Shown: positions 1 through 8,411, numbered from the stretch's first letter. The stretch: DNA of 64,000 bases from Collinsella sp. WCA1-178-WT-3 (M1) (GCF_009696325.1 NZ_VUME01000002.1:62001-126000); one strand, 5' to 3'. The notes: generated from the sequence alone by a model not told the origin. Translations and numbers: made by a program.

Positions 1-1
1 C

Positions 2-971
2 TTCACGGTGCGCATGCCCGCAGCCATCCGCACGATCATCGCCTGCTGCGCCGTCGCGTTCGAACTGCTCATGCTGGGTGTCTACGTCTGGCAGGGCGTC
101 TCGCTGGGCGAGTGGGACCACGAACTTGTGTGGTTCGGTCATGCCATGGCGCTCGCGGGTATGGCTATCTGGGCCTTGCTGAGCATCCCGCGTATCGACG
201 TGGACGGTGGGCGCATTCTCTCGCGTAACGCCTTCGGCATCCGCAAGGAGACGACGTTTGGCAACATCACCCGTGCAACGCTTCACGCGCAGATGATGAG
301 GATCGACCTATTCGAGGGCGACCGGAAGTTCTGCTCGATAAGCCTCGAGGGGGTGTGCTCGCTCAACCTCCTCGCCCGTCTGGAGGAAGAGGGCATCGAA
401 GTCTCGGACGCCGTCGACGGTCCCATGACCAAGGCGGGCCTGTGTTGGTCTGCCATCAAGCCGTTGACGATTGTTTTCAACGGCATGGCCCTCGTCTTCT
501 CGCTCGTCCTCGCCTTCATGGCGGTCTTCACCGACGAGGGTGCGCGCCTGCTCGTGCTCATCCCGTTCCTGTTCCTGTTCATAGGGGGGTTCCTGCCCCT
601 GCTCATGCTCGGCATGCCGGCCCGCGGCATCCTCGAGATCGGCAGGCAGGAGCGCGCGCTCGGTTTCTCCTTCTCCGAGGAGATGGCAAGCCGAGGTGCC
701 ACGGGTACTTCGCTTGTCGATGACGATTGGTTCATCGAGATCAGCAACGCCCGCGTCGTGGCGTTTCGCCGCGATTACCTCAAGAAGATCACGGCGCACG
801 AGAACAGCGAGAGCGGCGACCGCTGCACGGTGACCACGAGGGGTGGTCGCAAAATCAAGGTGTATGCAAGCGGGCAGCACGCTCGAGGACCTGCGCACGT
901 GGTTCAAACAGGGTGCCAAGGTCAGAAGCACACTCGACCGCGCGGGGGACGCACTCGAGGCGACCGTTTGA
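2..971 (+). pseudogene. Membrane protein, frameshifted, 5' end outside or at window edge
   Basis: Not recognised as a named family. The frame is open to the left edge, with a GTG at 8 and an ATG at 14 as possible starts. Four hydrophobic segments are visible at about residues 9-31, 43-62, 148-170 and 175-203, and a basic/charged soluble tail follows. The natural C-terminus lies in another frame: after codon 869-871, removing one G from the GGG at 872-874 restores a reading that continues STLEDLRTWFKQGAKV and stops at TGA 969-971. As written, the original frame runs on into arginine-rich nonsense over the next gene. The lesion is either a real 1-bp insertion or a base-calling error. A hairpin follows at 1002-1024. 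Confidence 0.6.
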
Positions 972-1001
972 TTGGGTTGCCTGCCAAGGATCCAAAACGG
1001 G

Positions 1002-1024
1002 AAGGGGCGCTGTCGGCGCCCCTT
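1002..1024. terminator. Hairpin between convergent genes
   Basis: AAGGGGCGC and GCGCCCCTT form a 9-bp stem with a 5-nt loop between the convergent membrane-protein and alkyltransferase genes. There is no strong U run on either side. Probably a bidirectional terminator. Confidence 0.55.
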
Positions 1025-1025
1025 G

Positions 1026-1358
1026 TCATACCAGGCCCGCTGGCCAGCGAGAGGCCTGCAGGTCGACATGTCCGTTGGCGAGGAAGGCAACGCCTTCGTC
1101 CTCGAGCAGTGTGCGCTGCGCCTCGGGCCCACCGAAGGCGAACCCCTCCGCGAGGCGTCCGTCGGCGAATACGATGCGATGACAGGGGATGGTGCCGGGT
1201 TCCGGATTGACGTGCAGGGCGTATCCCACGTATCGGGCTCGACGGGGCTCACCAACGAGCTTGGCGATCTGACCATATGTGGCAACCATGCTGCAGGGCA
1301 CCTGGCGTACCATGTCGTATACGCGGTTGAAGAATCCGTCGGTGTCCCGGTCTGCCAT
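1026..1358 (-). CDS. MGMT-family alkyltransferase-like DNA-binding protein
   Basis: 110 residues matching only the C-terminal DNA-binding domain of O6-alkylguanine-DNA alkyltransferases (about 160-350 aa when full length). Visible family features are VPxGxVxTYGQIA-like VPCSMVATYGQIAKLVG, the arginine-finger stretch RRARYVGYALHVNP, and the active-site motif IPCHRI. Such short proteins are usually ATL proteins, which have Trp in place of the Cys; this one keeps the Cys, so it may still transfer alkyl groups. The start at 1358 is chosen because AAAGTGAGG lies 8 nt upstream; the longer frame to 1397 lacks a site. Role: recognition and perhaps repair of O6-alkylguanine in the cytoplasm. Confidence 0.8.
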   Translation of the reverse strand: MADRDTDGFFNRVYDMVRQVPCSMVATYGQIAKLVGEPRRARYVGYALHVNPEPGTIPCHRIVFADGRLAEGFAFGGPEAQRTLLEDEGVAFLANGHVDLQASRWPAGLV

Positions 1359-1398
1359 GCCGCCCTCACTTTCAATCGATATCGCCATTGTAGTCAAG

Positions 1399-1428
1399 AA
1401 AGGCGCCCCACATGCGCGGGGCGCCTTT
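1399..1428. terminator. Perfect inverted repeat downstream of HAD gene
   Basis: AAAGGCGCCCC and GGGGCGCCTTT form an 11-bp stem with an 8-nt loop. It sits between the end of the minus-strand HAD phosphatase (1583) and the start of the alkyltransferase (1358), so it probably separates the two transcripts. Confidence 0.55.
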
Positions 1429-1582
1429 CCAAAGAGGTGTTGCGCGAGGGGAGGGAAGGTGCAACGTTCGTGTCGAAGGTCTTTAATTCGCCTGTGCCTT
1501 CATTAAGTTAACTATAGCTAATTCTCTGAGACCCAAGTCGTAGACCGACGAGCACACAGCCTCTCCATAAGTTAATCAAGGG

Positions 1583-2446
1583 TTACAAATAGAAAGACAC
1601 AGTGACATGTGGTCGTTGGGGTTCAAGGAATCGCTCGATGAGTTCGGAGAACGCACCCTCAGTCCCAGCCGTTTCAAGGACGACATCGCAATACGGCCGC
1701 ACGTCGTCGGTGACATTCGCCACGCCGACGCCCAGTCCCGCCGCCTTGATCATGGAGAGGTCGTTTGCGGAATCACCAACGGCGATGACCTCGGACATCG
1801 GAATTCCCAGCATATCGGCAAGGCGCGTGAGCCCCGTCCCTTTGTCAACGCCTGCGGGCATGAGTTCGAGGTAGCGCTTGGAGGAGAAGGTGATGTCAAC
1901 GCCGAGTCGCTCGGCCATCGGCGCGAGCTTGCGGCCCAATTCCTGCAGCTCATCGAAGTCCCAGTCGACGTACAGGATCTTCACGATGCCACGGCCTTCA
2001 AGGAATGAGAGGTCGGGATGGTCAGATCCGCGAAAATGAGTGACCCCGGTGATCGATTCCAGATAGTCGCGCTCCCGTGTGGGTGCGTCATTCACGAACA
2101 CATGGCCGTCGGCGACGTTGACGTGCATGCAGAGTCCGAGTTCGAGCCCCTTTGAATAGATCGCGTTCGCGCATTCGTTGGAAAGGCCGCAGGTGGTGAG
2201 CGGGGTGGGGTCTCCCACGCGGTTGATGAAGCCGCCGTTATAGGAGAGCACATAGCCGTCTTCGATCAGCTCGCGGGCCTCCCCCGAGAAGTTGTCCATG
2301 ATAGAGGAATACCATCGCCCGCTCGAAGGGACGAACAGCACACCGAGCTCCCTCATGCGTTTGAGTGCTCGGAGATTGGACGCCGGGATGGCGTGGTCGG
2401 CATCGAGAAACGTCTCATCCATATCGCTGGCAACAAGTCGGTACAT
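1583..2446 (-). CDS. Cof-type HAD-IIB family phosphatase
   Basis: 287 residues, normal for the Cof/YbiV-type HAD-IIB phosphatases that dephosphorylate small cytoplasmic metabolites such as sugar phosphates. Motif I is DMDETF near residue 8 (nucleophile Asp plus acid/base Asp), motif II is PSSGR near residue 40, motif III is the Lys in MPAGVDKGTG, and motif IV is GDSAND. The ATG at 2446 follows a GGGGGA site; an in-frame ATG at 2458 is an alternative. The long upstream frame extension overlaps the trpS tail and is not coding. Substrate cannot be told. It lies downstream of the trpS terminator, so it is probably transcribed alone. Confidence 0.85.
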   Translation of the reverse strand: MYRLVASDMDETFLDADHAIPASNLRALKRMRELGVLFVPSSGRWYSSIMDNFSGEARELIEDGYVLSYNGGFINRVGDPTPLTTCGLSNECANAIYSKGLELGLCMHVNVADGHVFVNDAPTRERDYLESITGVTHFRGSDHPDLSFLEGRGIVKILYVDWDFDELQELGRKLAPMAERLGVDITFSSKRYLELMPAGVDKGTGLTRLADMLGIPMSEVIAVGDSANDLSMIKAAGLGVGVANVTDDVRPYCDVVLETAGTEGAFSELIERFLEPQRPHVTVSFYL

Positions 2447-2464
2447 GCAATCCCCCATACAACG

Positions 2465-2500
2465 TAAAAAACGAGGCGGGCTTATTATCGCCCACCTCGT
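2465..2500 (-). terminator. Rho-independent terminator of trpS
   Basis: Stem of ACGAGGTGGGC with GCCCGCCTCGT (minus-strand reading, one G-T pair) followed on the minus strand by TTTTTTACG. It lies 80 bp beyond the natural end of trpS. Confidence 0.75.
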
Positions 2501-2582
2501 AAGACCTTGGCTATGTCGAAGGCGTGGACACGTGAAGATGGCCCATTCGCGTGTCGCGGCGCGTTTCCGCGAGCCGGATGGC

Positions 2583-3631
2583 TTAGTACACCATTCCCAT
2601 GGCTTCGCGTACCTCGGCGAGCGTCGCCTCGGCGACCTCGTTGGCACGGCGATTGCCCTAGCGTAGGACGTCCTTGACGTAGTCCATATCCTGGACCAGT
2701 TCCTCGCGGCGGGCGCGGATGGGGGCAAAGTACTCGTTCACGCTTTCGGTGACGTACTTCTTGAGCTGGCCGGAGCCGCCCATGCCGATCTCTTCGGCGA
2801 TCTCGACCTCGGAGCGGCCGGTGCAGATGGCGGCGGTGGAGAGCAGGCCGGACACACCGGGACGGGCTTCGGGGTCGAACGTGATCGTGCGCTCGCCGTC
2901 GGTCTGGCTCTTCTTGATGCGCTTGGCCGTCTCCTCGGCGGTCATGGAGATGTTGATGGCGTTGCCGTAGGACTTGCTCATCTTGCGCCCGTCAAGGCCG
3001 GGCAGCAGCGGAGTGTCGGACAGCAGCGCGTCGACCTCGGGGAACACCTTGCCGTAGCGGTTGTTGAACTTGCGTGCGATGGTGCGGGTGAGCTCGATGT
3101 GCGGCAGCTGGTCGCGCCCGACCGGCACCACGTGCCCTTGCAGAACAAGATGTCGCACGCCTGGTGCACGGGGTAGGTGAGCAAAAGGCCGGTGAGCTCA
3201 TGGCCGCTGGCCTCCATCTCGGCCTTGACGATGGGGTTGCGCTGCAGCAGGGCCTCGGAGACGAGCGACAAGAACGGCAGCATGAGCTGGTTTGCCGCGG
3301 GCACGGCGGAGTGCGTGTAGATCATCGTCTTGTCGGGGTCCAGGCCGCAGGCCAGGTAGTCGATGACCATGTTGTAGACGTTGTCCTGGATGTTGTCGGT
3401 GCTGTCGCGGTCGGTGATGACCTGGTAGTCGGCGATGAGCACGTTGGTGTGGACGCCCATGTCCTGCAGCTCGACACGGCTCTTGAGCGTGCCGAAGTAG
3501 TGGCCGAGGTGCAGGCGGCCGGTGGGGCGGTCGCCGGTGAGCATGGTGTACTTCTCGGGGTGCTGCGGCAGGTCGGCGCGGATCTGGTTGCTGCGCTCGA
3601 GGCTGACCTCATAGCTGAGCTCGTTGGGCAT
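2583..3631 (-). pseudogene. trpS: Tryptophanyl-tRNA synthetase with frameshift and premature stop
   Basis: Class I synthetase that charges tRNA-Trp. The ATG at 3631 has AAAGGAGA upstream. The N-terminal part shows TGDRPTGRLHLGHYFG (HIGH-type motif HLGH) and the C-terminal part shows GRKMSKSYGNAI (KMSKS). Two lesions separate and truncate them. One base is missing near 3130-3136, within the stretch encoding FCKG(N)VVPVGRDQ, shifting the frame. A TAG at 2658-2660 interrupts the last helix, after which the frame continues GNRRANEVAEATLAEVREAM to TAA at 2583-2585. Repaired length would be about 349 residues, normal for the family. An essential gene with two hits implies either a second trpS elsewhere or sequence errors. 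Confidence 0.85.
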
Positions 3632-3720
3632 GCTGTCTCCTTTTGGGTTGAGTGCCTGGCCGGCATTGTCGGTCTGGGTTGAAGATGAAGGTACCAGAGA
3701 AACGGCGTCTCTTGCCGGAA

Positions 3721-3870
3721 TCAACGATGGTTTTCGCCGTGTCGTCCCGCAGGGTCGTTTCCCTTCTTGGGAAGGAGCCCCTCGATATGCTCGAGCCGCT
3801 CCTCATGGGCCGCGTGCGCCGCGCGCTCCTCGGCGGCGAAAGCGGGGTCTTCGGGCGTGACGGTCTCATC
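3721..3870 (-). pseudogene. C-terminal fragment of an unidentified gene
   Basis: A minus-strand frame with GC-rich third codon positions reads from about ETVTPEDPAFAAEE through EERLEHIEGLLPKKG and stops at TGA 3721-3723, 89 bp before trpS. Codon use resembles the neighbours' coding strand, so it looks like the tail of a real protein, but the frame loses sense where it meets the DeoR fragment near 3870. No family recognised. Confidence 0.3.
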
Positions 3871-3875
3871 TCGCT

Positions 3876-4319
3876 GTCGACTCCGGTACCACCGCGACGG
3901 CGCTCCTGAGCCTGCTCGTCGACAAGCCGGTGACTATCTACACCACCAACGGCTATGCATGTCGGTTTACGGGCGAGCTTGCTGCTAAGGTGGTGGTAAT
4001 TGGCGGCGACTTCAACCCCGTTACCTGCTCGCTCACCGGTCCTATGGTTGAGAGCGCGCTGCGCGAGCTGTACTTTGACCGGGCGTTTATAGGTGTCAAT
4101 GCGGTGGACGAGGACCGCGGCATCATGACGCCAGGTTATCCCGAGGCTATCAAAAAACGTATCGTGATGCAGCATTCCCAAGCGAGTTACGTACTCGCCG
4201 ATAGCTCCAAGTTCCACGTGTTTTCAAATGTAAAGGTGTGCGACCTGGAGGGCTTTACTGTTATTTCCGACAAGCGCGACGCCAAAATCGGCGAACGCGT
4301 CAAAATGATCACGGCCTAG
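3876..4319 (+). pseudogene. DeoR-family regulator, effector domain only
   Basis: About 147 residues of the DeoR C-terminal sugar-phosphate-sensing domain: DSGTTATALLSLL, the TIYTTNG strand, GGDFN, GPMVESALRELYFDRAFIGVNAVD, and the ADSSKF signature near the end. The family is about 250 residues with an N-terminal winged helix; that first third (about 90 residues) is absent, and in-frame stops occur just upstream (TGA 3858). It abuts the antiparallel fragment at 3721-3870, so the breakpoint is near 3870. It could only be expressed from an internal start such as 3930. No function as a DNA-binding repressor is expected. Confidence 0.75.
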
Positions 4320-4324
4320 GACAC

Positions 4325-4391
4325 TGGGGCATCGCATCTTGCCCTCAAGCCGTTGCCCACGTAACGAAGCGTGGGGCAAACGTGCGCCCCA
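4325..4391. repeat. Compact copy of intergenic repeat family I
   Basis: TGGGGC-CGCA pairs with TGCG-CCCCA as outer stem. Inside it begins ATCTTGCCCTCAAGCCGT, matching the copies at 21907 and 23204, and contains a second stem GTTGCCCAC/GTGGGGCAAAC. It lacks the CTTTC right half, so it is shortened. It may also terminate the minus-strand HAD transcript. Confidence 0.5.
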
Positions 4392-4406
4392 TTCCTGATT
4401 TGGGGA

Positions 4407-5165
4407 CTAGCTTAGTTCGTCGGCTACTTGGTGCTCGTAGAAGGCATCGATTACGGCGTTAAAGTCGCGGGCGAAGTCTTCCATGGTTCCGCGCCAGGTG
4501 GCTCGACTGGGTTTTCCCTGGCCAACATAGGCAGTTTGAATACCGCAGGCGGGGCTGGGGAAGTCGCGCTTGGGGTCGTTGCCCACCATAAGGACCTCGT
4601 GCGGTTCGAGCCCCATGGCCTGCAGCTGCTCTAGATAATATGTGGCATCGGGCTTGCAGCGCGTGGCGTTGCCCATGTGCGTTACGAGCTCGAAGGGCGC
4701 GTCTGTCAGCTCGCCCCAGCCCATGCGGCACTCGATGGCCCCTTGGGGAAAGCTGGGGTTGGTGAAGAGCGCGCAGCGCAGCCCCGCGTCCTGTACGGCT
4801 TGAAGCGCGGCGTGCGCACCCGGCATGGCTTTTGCGTTGATCATGTCATCGTTCTTGTACGGCAGAACTTCGTGATCGTAGTAGGTAAACGCCTCGTAGA
4901 TGAGGGGGTCGGAGAGGCAGATGCCACACCGGCGCTCAACCTCTTCCTGGTAGAACTCAAGATTGGTGCGATTGTCCGTGCTGCTGCGGCGATTGGCGTT
5001 GAGGTCGACCAGGATGGTGCCGAGGCGTGCCATCGTGCCGCCGCGGCTGCATCGTCCGATATCCGCGAGCATTGACGAGAGATCCTTAAAATAGCGAAGG
5101 ATAAACGCGTTGAGATTGATGCTGAGAAGCGTCTCGTCCATATCGAAAACGACTGCTTTGAGCAC
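4407..5165 (-). CDS. HAD-family hydrolase (putative phosphatase)
   Basis: 252 residues of a HAD-IA-like fold. Motif I VFDMDETL at residues 6-13, motif II FTNPS near 138, motif III Lys in CKPD near 191, motif IV VGNDPKRDF near 212. A long helical cap with RCSRGG and FYQEEVERRCGICL lies between motifs I and II. The start is the GTG at 5165, placed 6 nt after GAAAGGTG. Stand-alone, divergent from rpsA across a 313-bp gap. Substrate unknown; cytoplasmic. Confidence 0.8.
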   Translation of the reverse strand: MLKAVVFDMDETLLSINLNAFILRYFKDLSSMLADIGRCSRGGTMARLGTILVDLNANRRSSTDNRTNLEFYQEEVERRCGICLSDPLIYEAFTYYDHEVLPYKNDDMINAKAMPGAHAALQAVQDAGLRCALFTNPSFPQGAIECRMGWGELTDAPFELVTHMGNATRCKPDATYYLEQLQAMGLEPHEVLMVGNDPKRDFPSPACGIQTAYVGQGKPSRATWRGTMEDFARDFNAVIDAFYEHQVADELS

Positions 5166-5478
5166 GCGGGCACCTTTCTCGAAAAATCGTTTAGAACGTT
5201 GGCTCCGGATACTTTACCCCAAAGCCGTATACTCAACTGCTTATCGTCAACTTATGGAGACGGTCGTTCACAAGATTGCGAAAAAGTCTCCATACGAGTA
5301 AAAAATCGCAGTTCACGCTTGAAATCGAAGTGATTTCCACGTAACCTATACGAACGTGATTGCATAAGCGTCACATTAGTATCTGTCGGCTCCCGAGTGT
5401 TCCTAAACGTTGTGTGCTTGTCGCACCCTTCTGTAGGTCCTAGCAATCGGGGCCCCGTAGTTCGAAAGGGGTCCACCT
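5166..5478. other. Divergent promoter region and rpsA leader
   Basis: 313 bp without a gene. It must hold the promoters of the HAD gene (leftward) and rpsA (rightward). Visible inverted repeats are ATGGAGAC (5254-5261) with GTCTCCAT (5286-5293), and GAAATC/GATTTC at 5322-5338. The rpsA messenger may therefore have a leader of over 100 nt; S1 mRNAs are often autoregulated, but no specific site can be shown. No convincing promoter hexamer pair was chosen. Confidence 0.4.
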
Positions 5479-6645
5479 TTGAGTGAGATTCAGAACTCGT
5501 CCATTTTCTCTCTTGACGATGTCAACGAGGAGGAGATGAACAACCTCATCGACGGTACGATTACCGACTTTGATGAGGGCGATCTCGTTAACGGTACTGT
5601 CGTTAAGATCGAGCATGACGAGGTGCTCGTTGACATCGGATTCAAGTCCGAGGGCGTTATCCCGGTCCGCGAGCTGTCCATCCGCAAGGACGCTAACCCT
5701 GCAGACATCGTTGCACTCGGTGATTCCATCGAGGCCCTGGTTCTCCAGAAGGAGGACAAGGACGGTCGTCTGGTCCTTTCCAAGAAGCGTGCCGAGTACG
5801 AGCGTGCTTGGAACCGCATCGAGGAGAAGTTCAACTCCGGCGAGAACGTCGAGGGCGAGGTTATCGAGGTTGTCAAGGGCGGCCTGATCCTCGATATCGG
5901 CCTGCGTGGCTTCCTGCCCGCTTCCCTCGTCGACCTCCGTCGCGTCAAGGACCTCACCTCCTACATGGGCACCCGCATCGAGGCCCGCGTCATCGAGATG
6001 GACCGCAACCGCAACAACGTCGTTCTCTCCCGTCGCGTCGTGCTTGAGGAGTCCCGTAAGGCCGAGCGTTCCGAGATCCTGTCCAAGCTCAAGTCTGGCA
6101 TGCGTCTCCAGGGCACCGTTTCCTCCATCGTCGACTTCGGCGCCTTCGTCGACCTCGGCGGTATCGACGGTCTCATCCACATCTCCGAGCTCTCCTGGAA
6201 CCACGTCAACCATCCTTCCGAGGTTGTCAAGGTCGGCCAGGAGGTCGAGGTCGAGGTTCTCGACGTCGATCTCAACCGCGAGCGTATCTCCCTGGGTCTC
6301 AAGCAGACCACCGAGGATCCGTGGCGCGCACTGGTCAAGAAGTACCCCGTCGGCGCTATCGTCGAGGGCACTGTGACCAAGCTTGTCCCGTTTGGCGCTT
6401 TCGTCGATCTGGGCGAGGGCATCGAGGGCCTGGTGCACATCTCCGAGATGGCCAACAAGCACGTCGACCAGCCTTCTCAGGTCACCCACGTGGGCGACAA
6501 GGTTCAGGTCAAGGTCATGGAGATCGACCTCGACCGTCGTCGTATCTCCCTGTCTATGAAGTCCGCTGCTGAGACTCTGGGCGTCGAGATCGAGGTTACC
6601 CCGCTGCCTTCCGAGAAGAAGGACGAGGAGACCGACGCCGAGTAA
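5479..6645 (+). CDS. rpsA: 30S ribosomal protein S1
   Basis: 388 residues with four S1 (OB-fold) RNA-binding repeats at about 35-105, 120-190, 207-276 and 292-362. Repeats 3 and 4 are the most canonical (GTVSSIVDFGAFVDLGGIDG and GTVTKLVPFGAFVDLGEGIEG, each followed by GLxHISE). E. coli S1 has six repeats; the four-repeat form is usual in Actinomycetota. The start is a TTG at 5479, 9 nt downstream of GAAAGGGG. The acidic tail ends KKDEETDAE. It unwinds and docks mRNA on the 30S subunit. A strong terminator follows, so it is monocistronic. Confidence 0.95.
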   Translation: MSEIQNSSIFSLDDVNEEEMNNLIDGTITDFDEGDLVNGTVVKIEHDEVLVDIGFKSEGVIPVRELSIRKDANPADIVALGDSIEALVLQKEDKDGRLVLSKKRAEYERAWNRIEEKFNSGENVEGEVIEVVKGGLILDIGLRGFLPASLVDLRRVKDLTSYMGTRIEARVIEMDRNRNNVVLSRRVVLEESRKAERSEILSKLKSGMRLQGTVSSIVDFGAFVDLGGIDGLIHISELSWNHVNHPSEVVKVGQEVEVEVLDVDLNRERISLGLKQTTEDPWRALVKKYPVGAIVEGTVTKLVPFGAFVDLGEGIEGLVHISEMANKHVDQPSQVTHVGDKVQVKVMEIDLDRRRISLSMKSAAETLGVEIEVTPLPSEKKDEETDAE

Positions 6646-6669
6646 ATCGGTTTGACGATCACTTGCTTT

Positions 6670-6703
6670 AAGGGATCCGTCCGCAATGGACGGGTCCCTT
6701 TTT
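6670..6703 (+). terminator. rpsA: Rho-independent terminator of rpsA
   Basis: AAGGGATCCGTCC pairs with GGACGGGTCCCTT around the loop GCAAT, then TTTTTG. The 280 bp after it (to rnpB) hold no gene; they contain a direct repeat of GTGCGCAATGCT (6719 and 6736) and a CCCGCCTC/GAGGCGGG hairpin near 6803. Confidence 0.85.
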
Positions 6704-6951
6704 GCGTTTGCCGGTGAGGTGCGCAATGCTACTCGTGCGCAATGCTGTCCGGGCTGTTCACGGGGGCTATTGGGTTGTCGGTGCATGAAAATGCCGACAT
6801 CCCGCCTCGGGGAGGAGGCGGGAACGCACCGAGTAGACGGAGGGGTGCGGAGCGCGGTCGCGTCTCGACTGGCGACGTTGCCCATCGACGACCCTATTGT
6901 ACTGCATGGCATGGTTCTTGGTATATCGTGTCGAACGCTTGTGTTGTGCCT

Positions 6952-6978
6952 TTGCCTGCGGCAACGGTGTGTTACACT
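6952..6978 (+). promoter_or_regulatory. rnpB: Putative rnpB promoter
   Basis: TACACT at 6973-6978 as -10 and TTGCCT at 6952-6957 as -35; the 15-bp spacing is short. Transcription would begin about 7 nt later, at the expected 5' end of RNase P RNA. Confidence 0.4.
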
Positions 6979-6985
6979 CTTGCAC

Positions 6986-7347
6986 TGCTGAGTGGGCCAG
7001 ACGGTCGCGCGATGTGCTGCTTGCGGCACGCGTGAGGAAAGTCCGGGCTCCAGAGGGCGGGATGCCGGCTAACGGCCGGGCGGAGTGATCCGACGGAAAG
7101 CGCCGCAGAAAAGAAGACTCCCACCTGCGCCGCAAGGCGTAAAGGGAAAAGCTGAAACGGTGGTGTAAGAGACCACCAGCGTCGTGGCAACACGGCGGCT
7201 TGGCAAGCCCCATCCGGAGCAAGCGCGAATAGGAACGCTATGGGCCGGCCCGGTCCGCGTTCGGGTAGCGTGCGTGGAGCTGCACGGTAACGTGCAGACA
7301 AGATAAATGACCGTTCACGACAGAACCCGGCTTATAGGCCCACTCGG
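6986..7347 (+). ncRNA. rnpB: RNase P RNA, bacterial type A
   Basis: Catalytic RNA that trims tRNA 5' leaders. The 5' strand GAGTGGGCC near 6990 pairs with GGCCCACTC near 7337-7344 (P1). Conserved parts seen are GAGGAAAGTCCGGGCTCC (P4/CRI region), CAGAAAAGAAGACTCCC-type P7-P10 region, GTAAGAGACCACCAGC (CRII-III), and the 3' AAATGACCGTTCACGACAGAACCC before CGGCTTATAGGCCC. About 360 nt, a normal length. Ends are estimated to within a few bases. Confidence 0.93.
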
Positions 7348-7365
7348 CACTTTGTTGACGCTGCG

Positions 7366-7462
7366 AACCCGTCAGCGCGACAATCTGCCTTTCAAGCCTT
7401 CGGGCATGACCATAAGGTCAATGCCCTCGTCTTTCAAGGCACCTTGCTCGCGCTGACGGGTT
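7366..7462. repeat. Intergenic repeat family I, copy A
   Basis: Outer stem AACCCGTCAGCGCGA/TCGCGCTGACGGGTT, middle stem GCCTT/AAGGC flanked by TCAA and CTTTC, inner stem GGGCATGAC/GTCAATGCCC around CATAAG. The region 7348-7705 has no gene and is made of this copy plus a diverged tandem duplication. Confidence 0.75.
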
Positions 7463-7595
7463 CTCGCTTTCGTTGACGGAATCATCGGCGGTTCCGTTCT
7501 TGGCATCTCGCTGTTTTTTCCTGGTCATCGGCAGCCTCATTTCTGTTGCAATCTCGTCTTTCAAGGCACCTTGCTCGCGCTGACGGGTTCTCGCT
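7426..7595. repeat. 43-bp direct repeat (right half of copy A duplicated)
   Basis: Positions 7426-7468 and 7553-7595 are identical (starting CTCGTCTTTCAAGGCACC), 127 bp apart. The sequences following each copy are also related (GTTGACGGAATCATCGGCG versus GTGACGGCCTCATTGGCG), indicating an old ~127-bp tandem duplication. Confidence 0.8.
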
Positions 7596-7705
7596 GTTGG
7601 TGACGGCCTCATTGGCGTTTTCGCTCTTGTTGGCGAGGACAACGGTGCTGTCTTTGCCGTATTATTGAGGCTGTTTGTTGCCGCGCTTAGTTTTGTTGAG
7701 GGGCT

Positions 7706-8344
7706 TTGTTGGACAGCTACTTTACTCTGCGATCGAATATTGAGGCTTCTGGCGAGTTTGTGGATCGCAAGAGCCGGTTTATTGCCCAGCTGGTCCATAT
7801 TGAATCCGAGGATGAGGCGAATGCCTTCATCGAGATGGTTCGCAAGCGTCATTACGACGCTCGACACAATGTTCCCGCGTGGATTTTGGTCGATGGACGC
7901 GAGCGTCAGAGTGATGACGGTGAGCCGAGCCGCACGAGCGGCATGCCGACGCTCGAGGTGTTGCGCGGCGCTGGGCTCAAAAATGTTTGCTGCGTGGTGA
8001 CGCGCTATTTTGGCGGCACGCTGTTGGGGCCCGGTGGCTTGGTGCGCGCCTATACCGCGGCGACGCAGGCGGCGGTGGCAGCTGCTCAGGAGGCAGGGCA
8101 GGTCGTTGAGATGACGAGCGTCGTGCCTGTTGACGTGCACGTGGCCTATCCGCAGTATGAGCAGGTGCTTCGTTTGGCGCAGGATTCGGGTGCCAAGGTT
8201 TCGGATACCGATTACGCGGATGCCGTGACGATTCATTTGGTGTTTAAGGCGGGGGAGCAGGAGCCGTTTTGCGCTAAGATGCGCGAGCTTATGGCGGGGC
8301 GCGAAGAGATTGAGGTCGGCGCTCCCAAATTTGCCGAGTTCTAA
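7706..8344 (+). CDS. YigZ/IMPACT family protein
   Basis: 212 residues, full length for the family. The N-terminal UPF0029 domain shows KSRFIAQL near 22, RHYDARHNVPAWIL near 48, DDGEPSRTSGMP near 70 and TRYFGGTLLGPGGLVRAYT near 100. The smaller ferredoxin-like DUF1949 domain follows from about 140. The start is one of two adjacent TTG codons (7706 or 7709) behind GAGGGG. Function is uncertain; relatives bind nucleic acids or translation factors. A bidirectional terminator separates it from the convergent gene. Confidence 0.88.
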   Translation: MLDSYFTLRSNIEASGEFVDRKSRFIAQLVHIESEDEANAFIEMVRKRHYDARHNVPAWILVDGRERQSDDGEPSRTSGMPTLEVLRGAGLKNVCCVVTRYFGGTLLGPGGLVRAYTAATQAAVAAAQEAGQVVEMTSVVPVDVHVAYPQYEQVLRLAQDSGAKVSDTDYADAVTIHLVFKAGEQEPFCAKMRELMAGREEIEVGAPKFAEF

Positions 8345-8345
8345 C

Positions 8346-8399
8346 GGCGACGGCCGGCGTGCTTTTGGATGAATCCCAAGCACGCCGGCCGTCGTTTTC
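8346..8399. terminator. Bidirectional terminator
   Basis: GACGGCCGGCGTGCTT (8349-8364) pairs perfectly with AAGCACGCCGGCCGTC (8378-8393), followed on the plus strand by GTTTTCT. It lies between convergent genes. Confidence 0.8.
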
Positions 8400-8411
8400 T
8401 GTTGCCGCCGT

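Noticed and set aside
4407-5165. Reading the HAD gene at 4407-5165 as phosphoglycolate phosphatase (gph)
   Set aside because: The HAD motifs are clear, but cap sequence and length do not single out that substrate.
7426-7595. CRISPR-like array
   Set aside because: Only two copies of a 43-bp unit, identical because of a tandem duplication of a hairpin element, with no further spacers and no cas genes.
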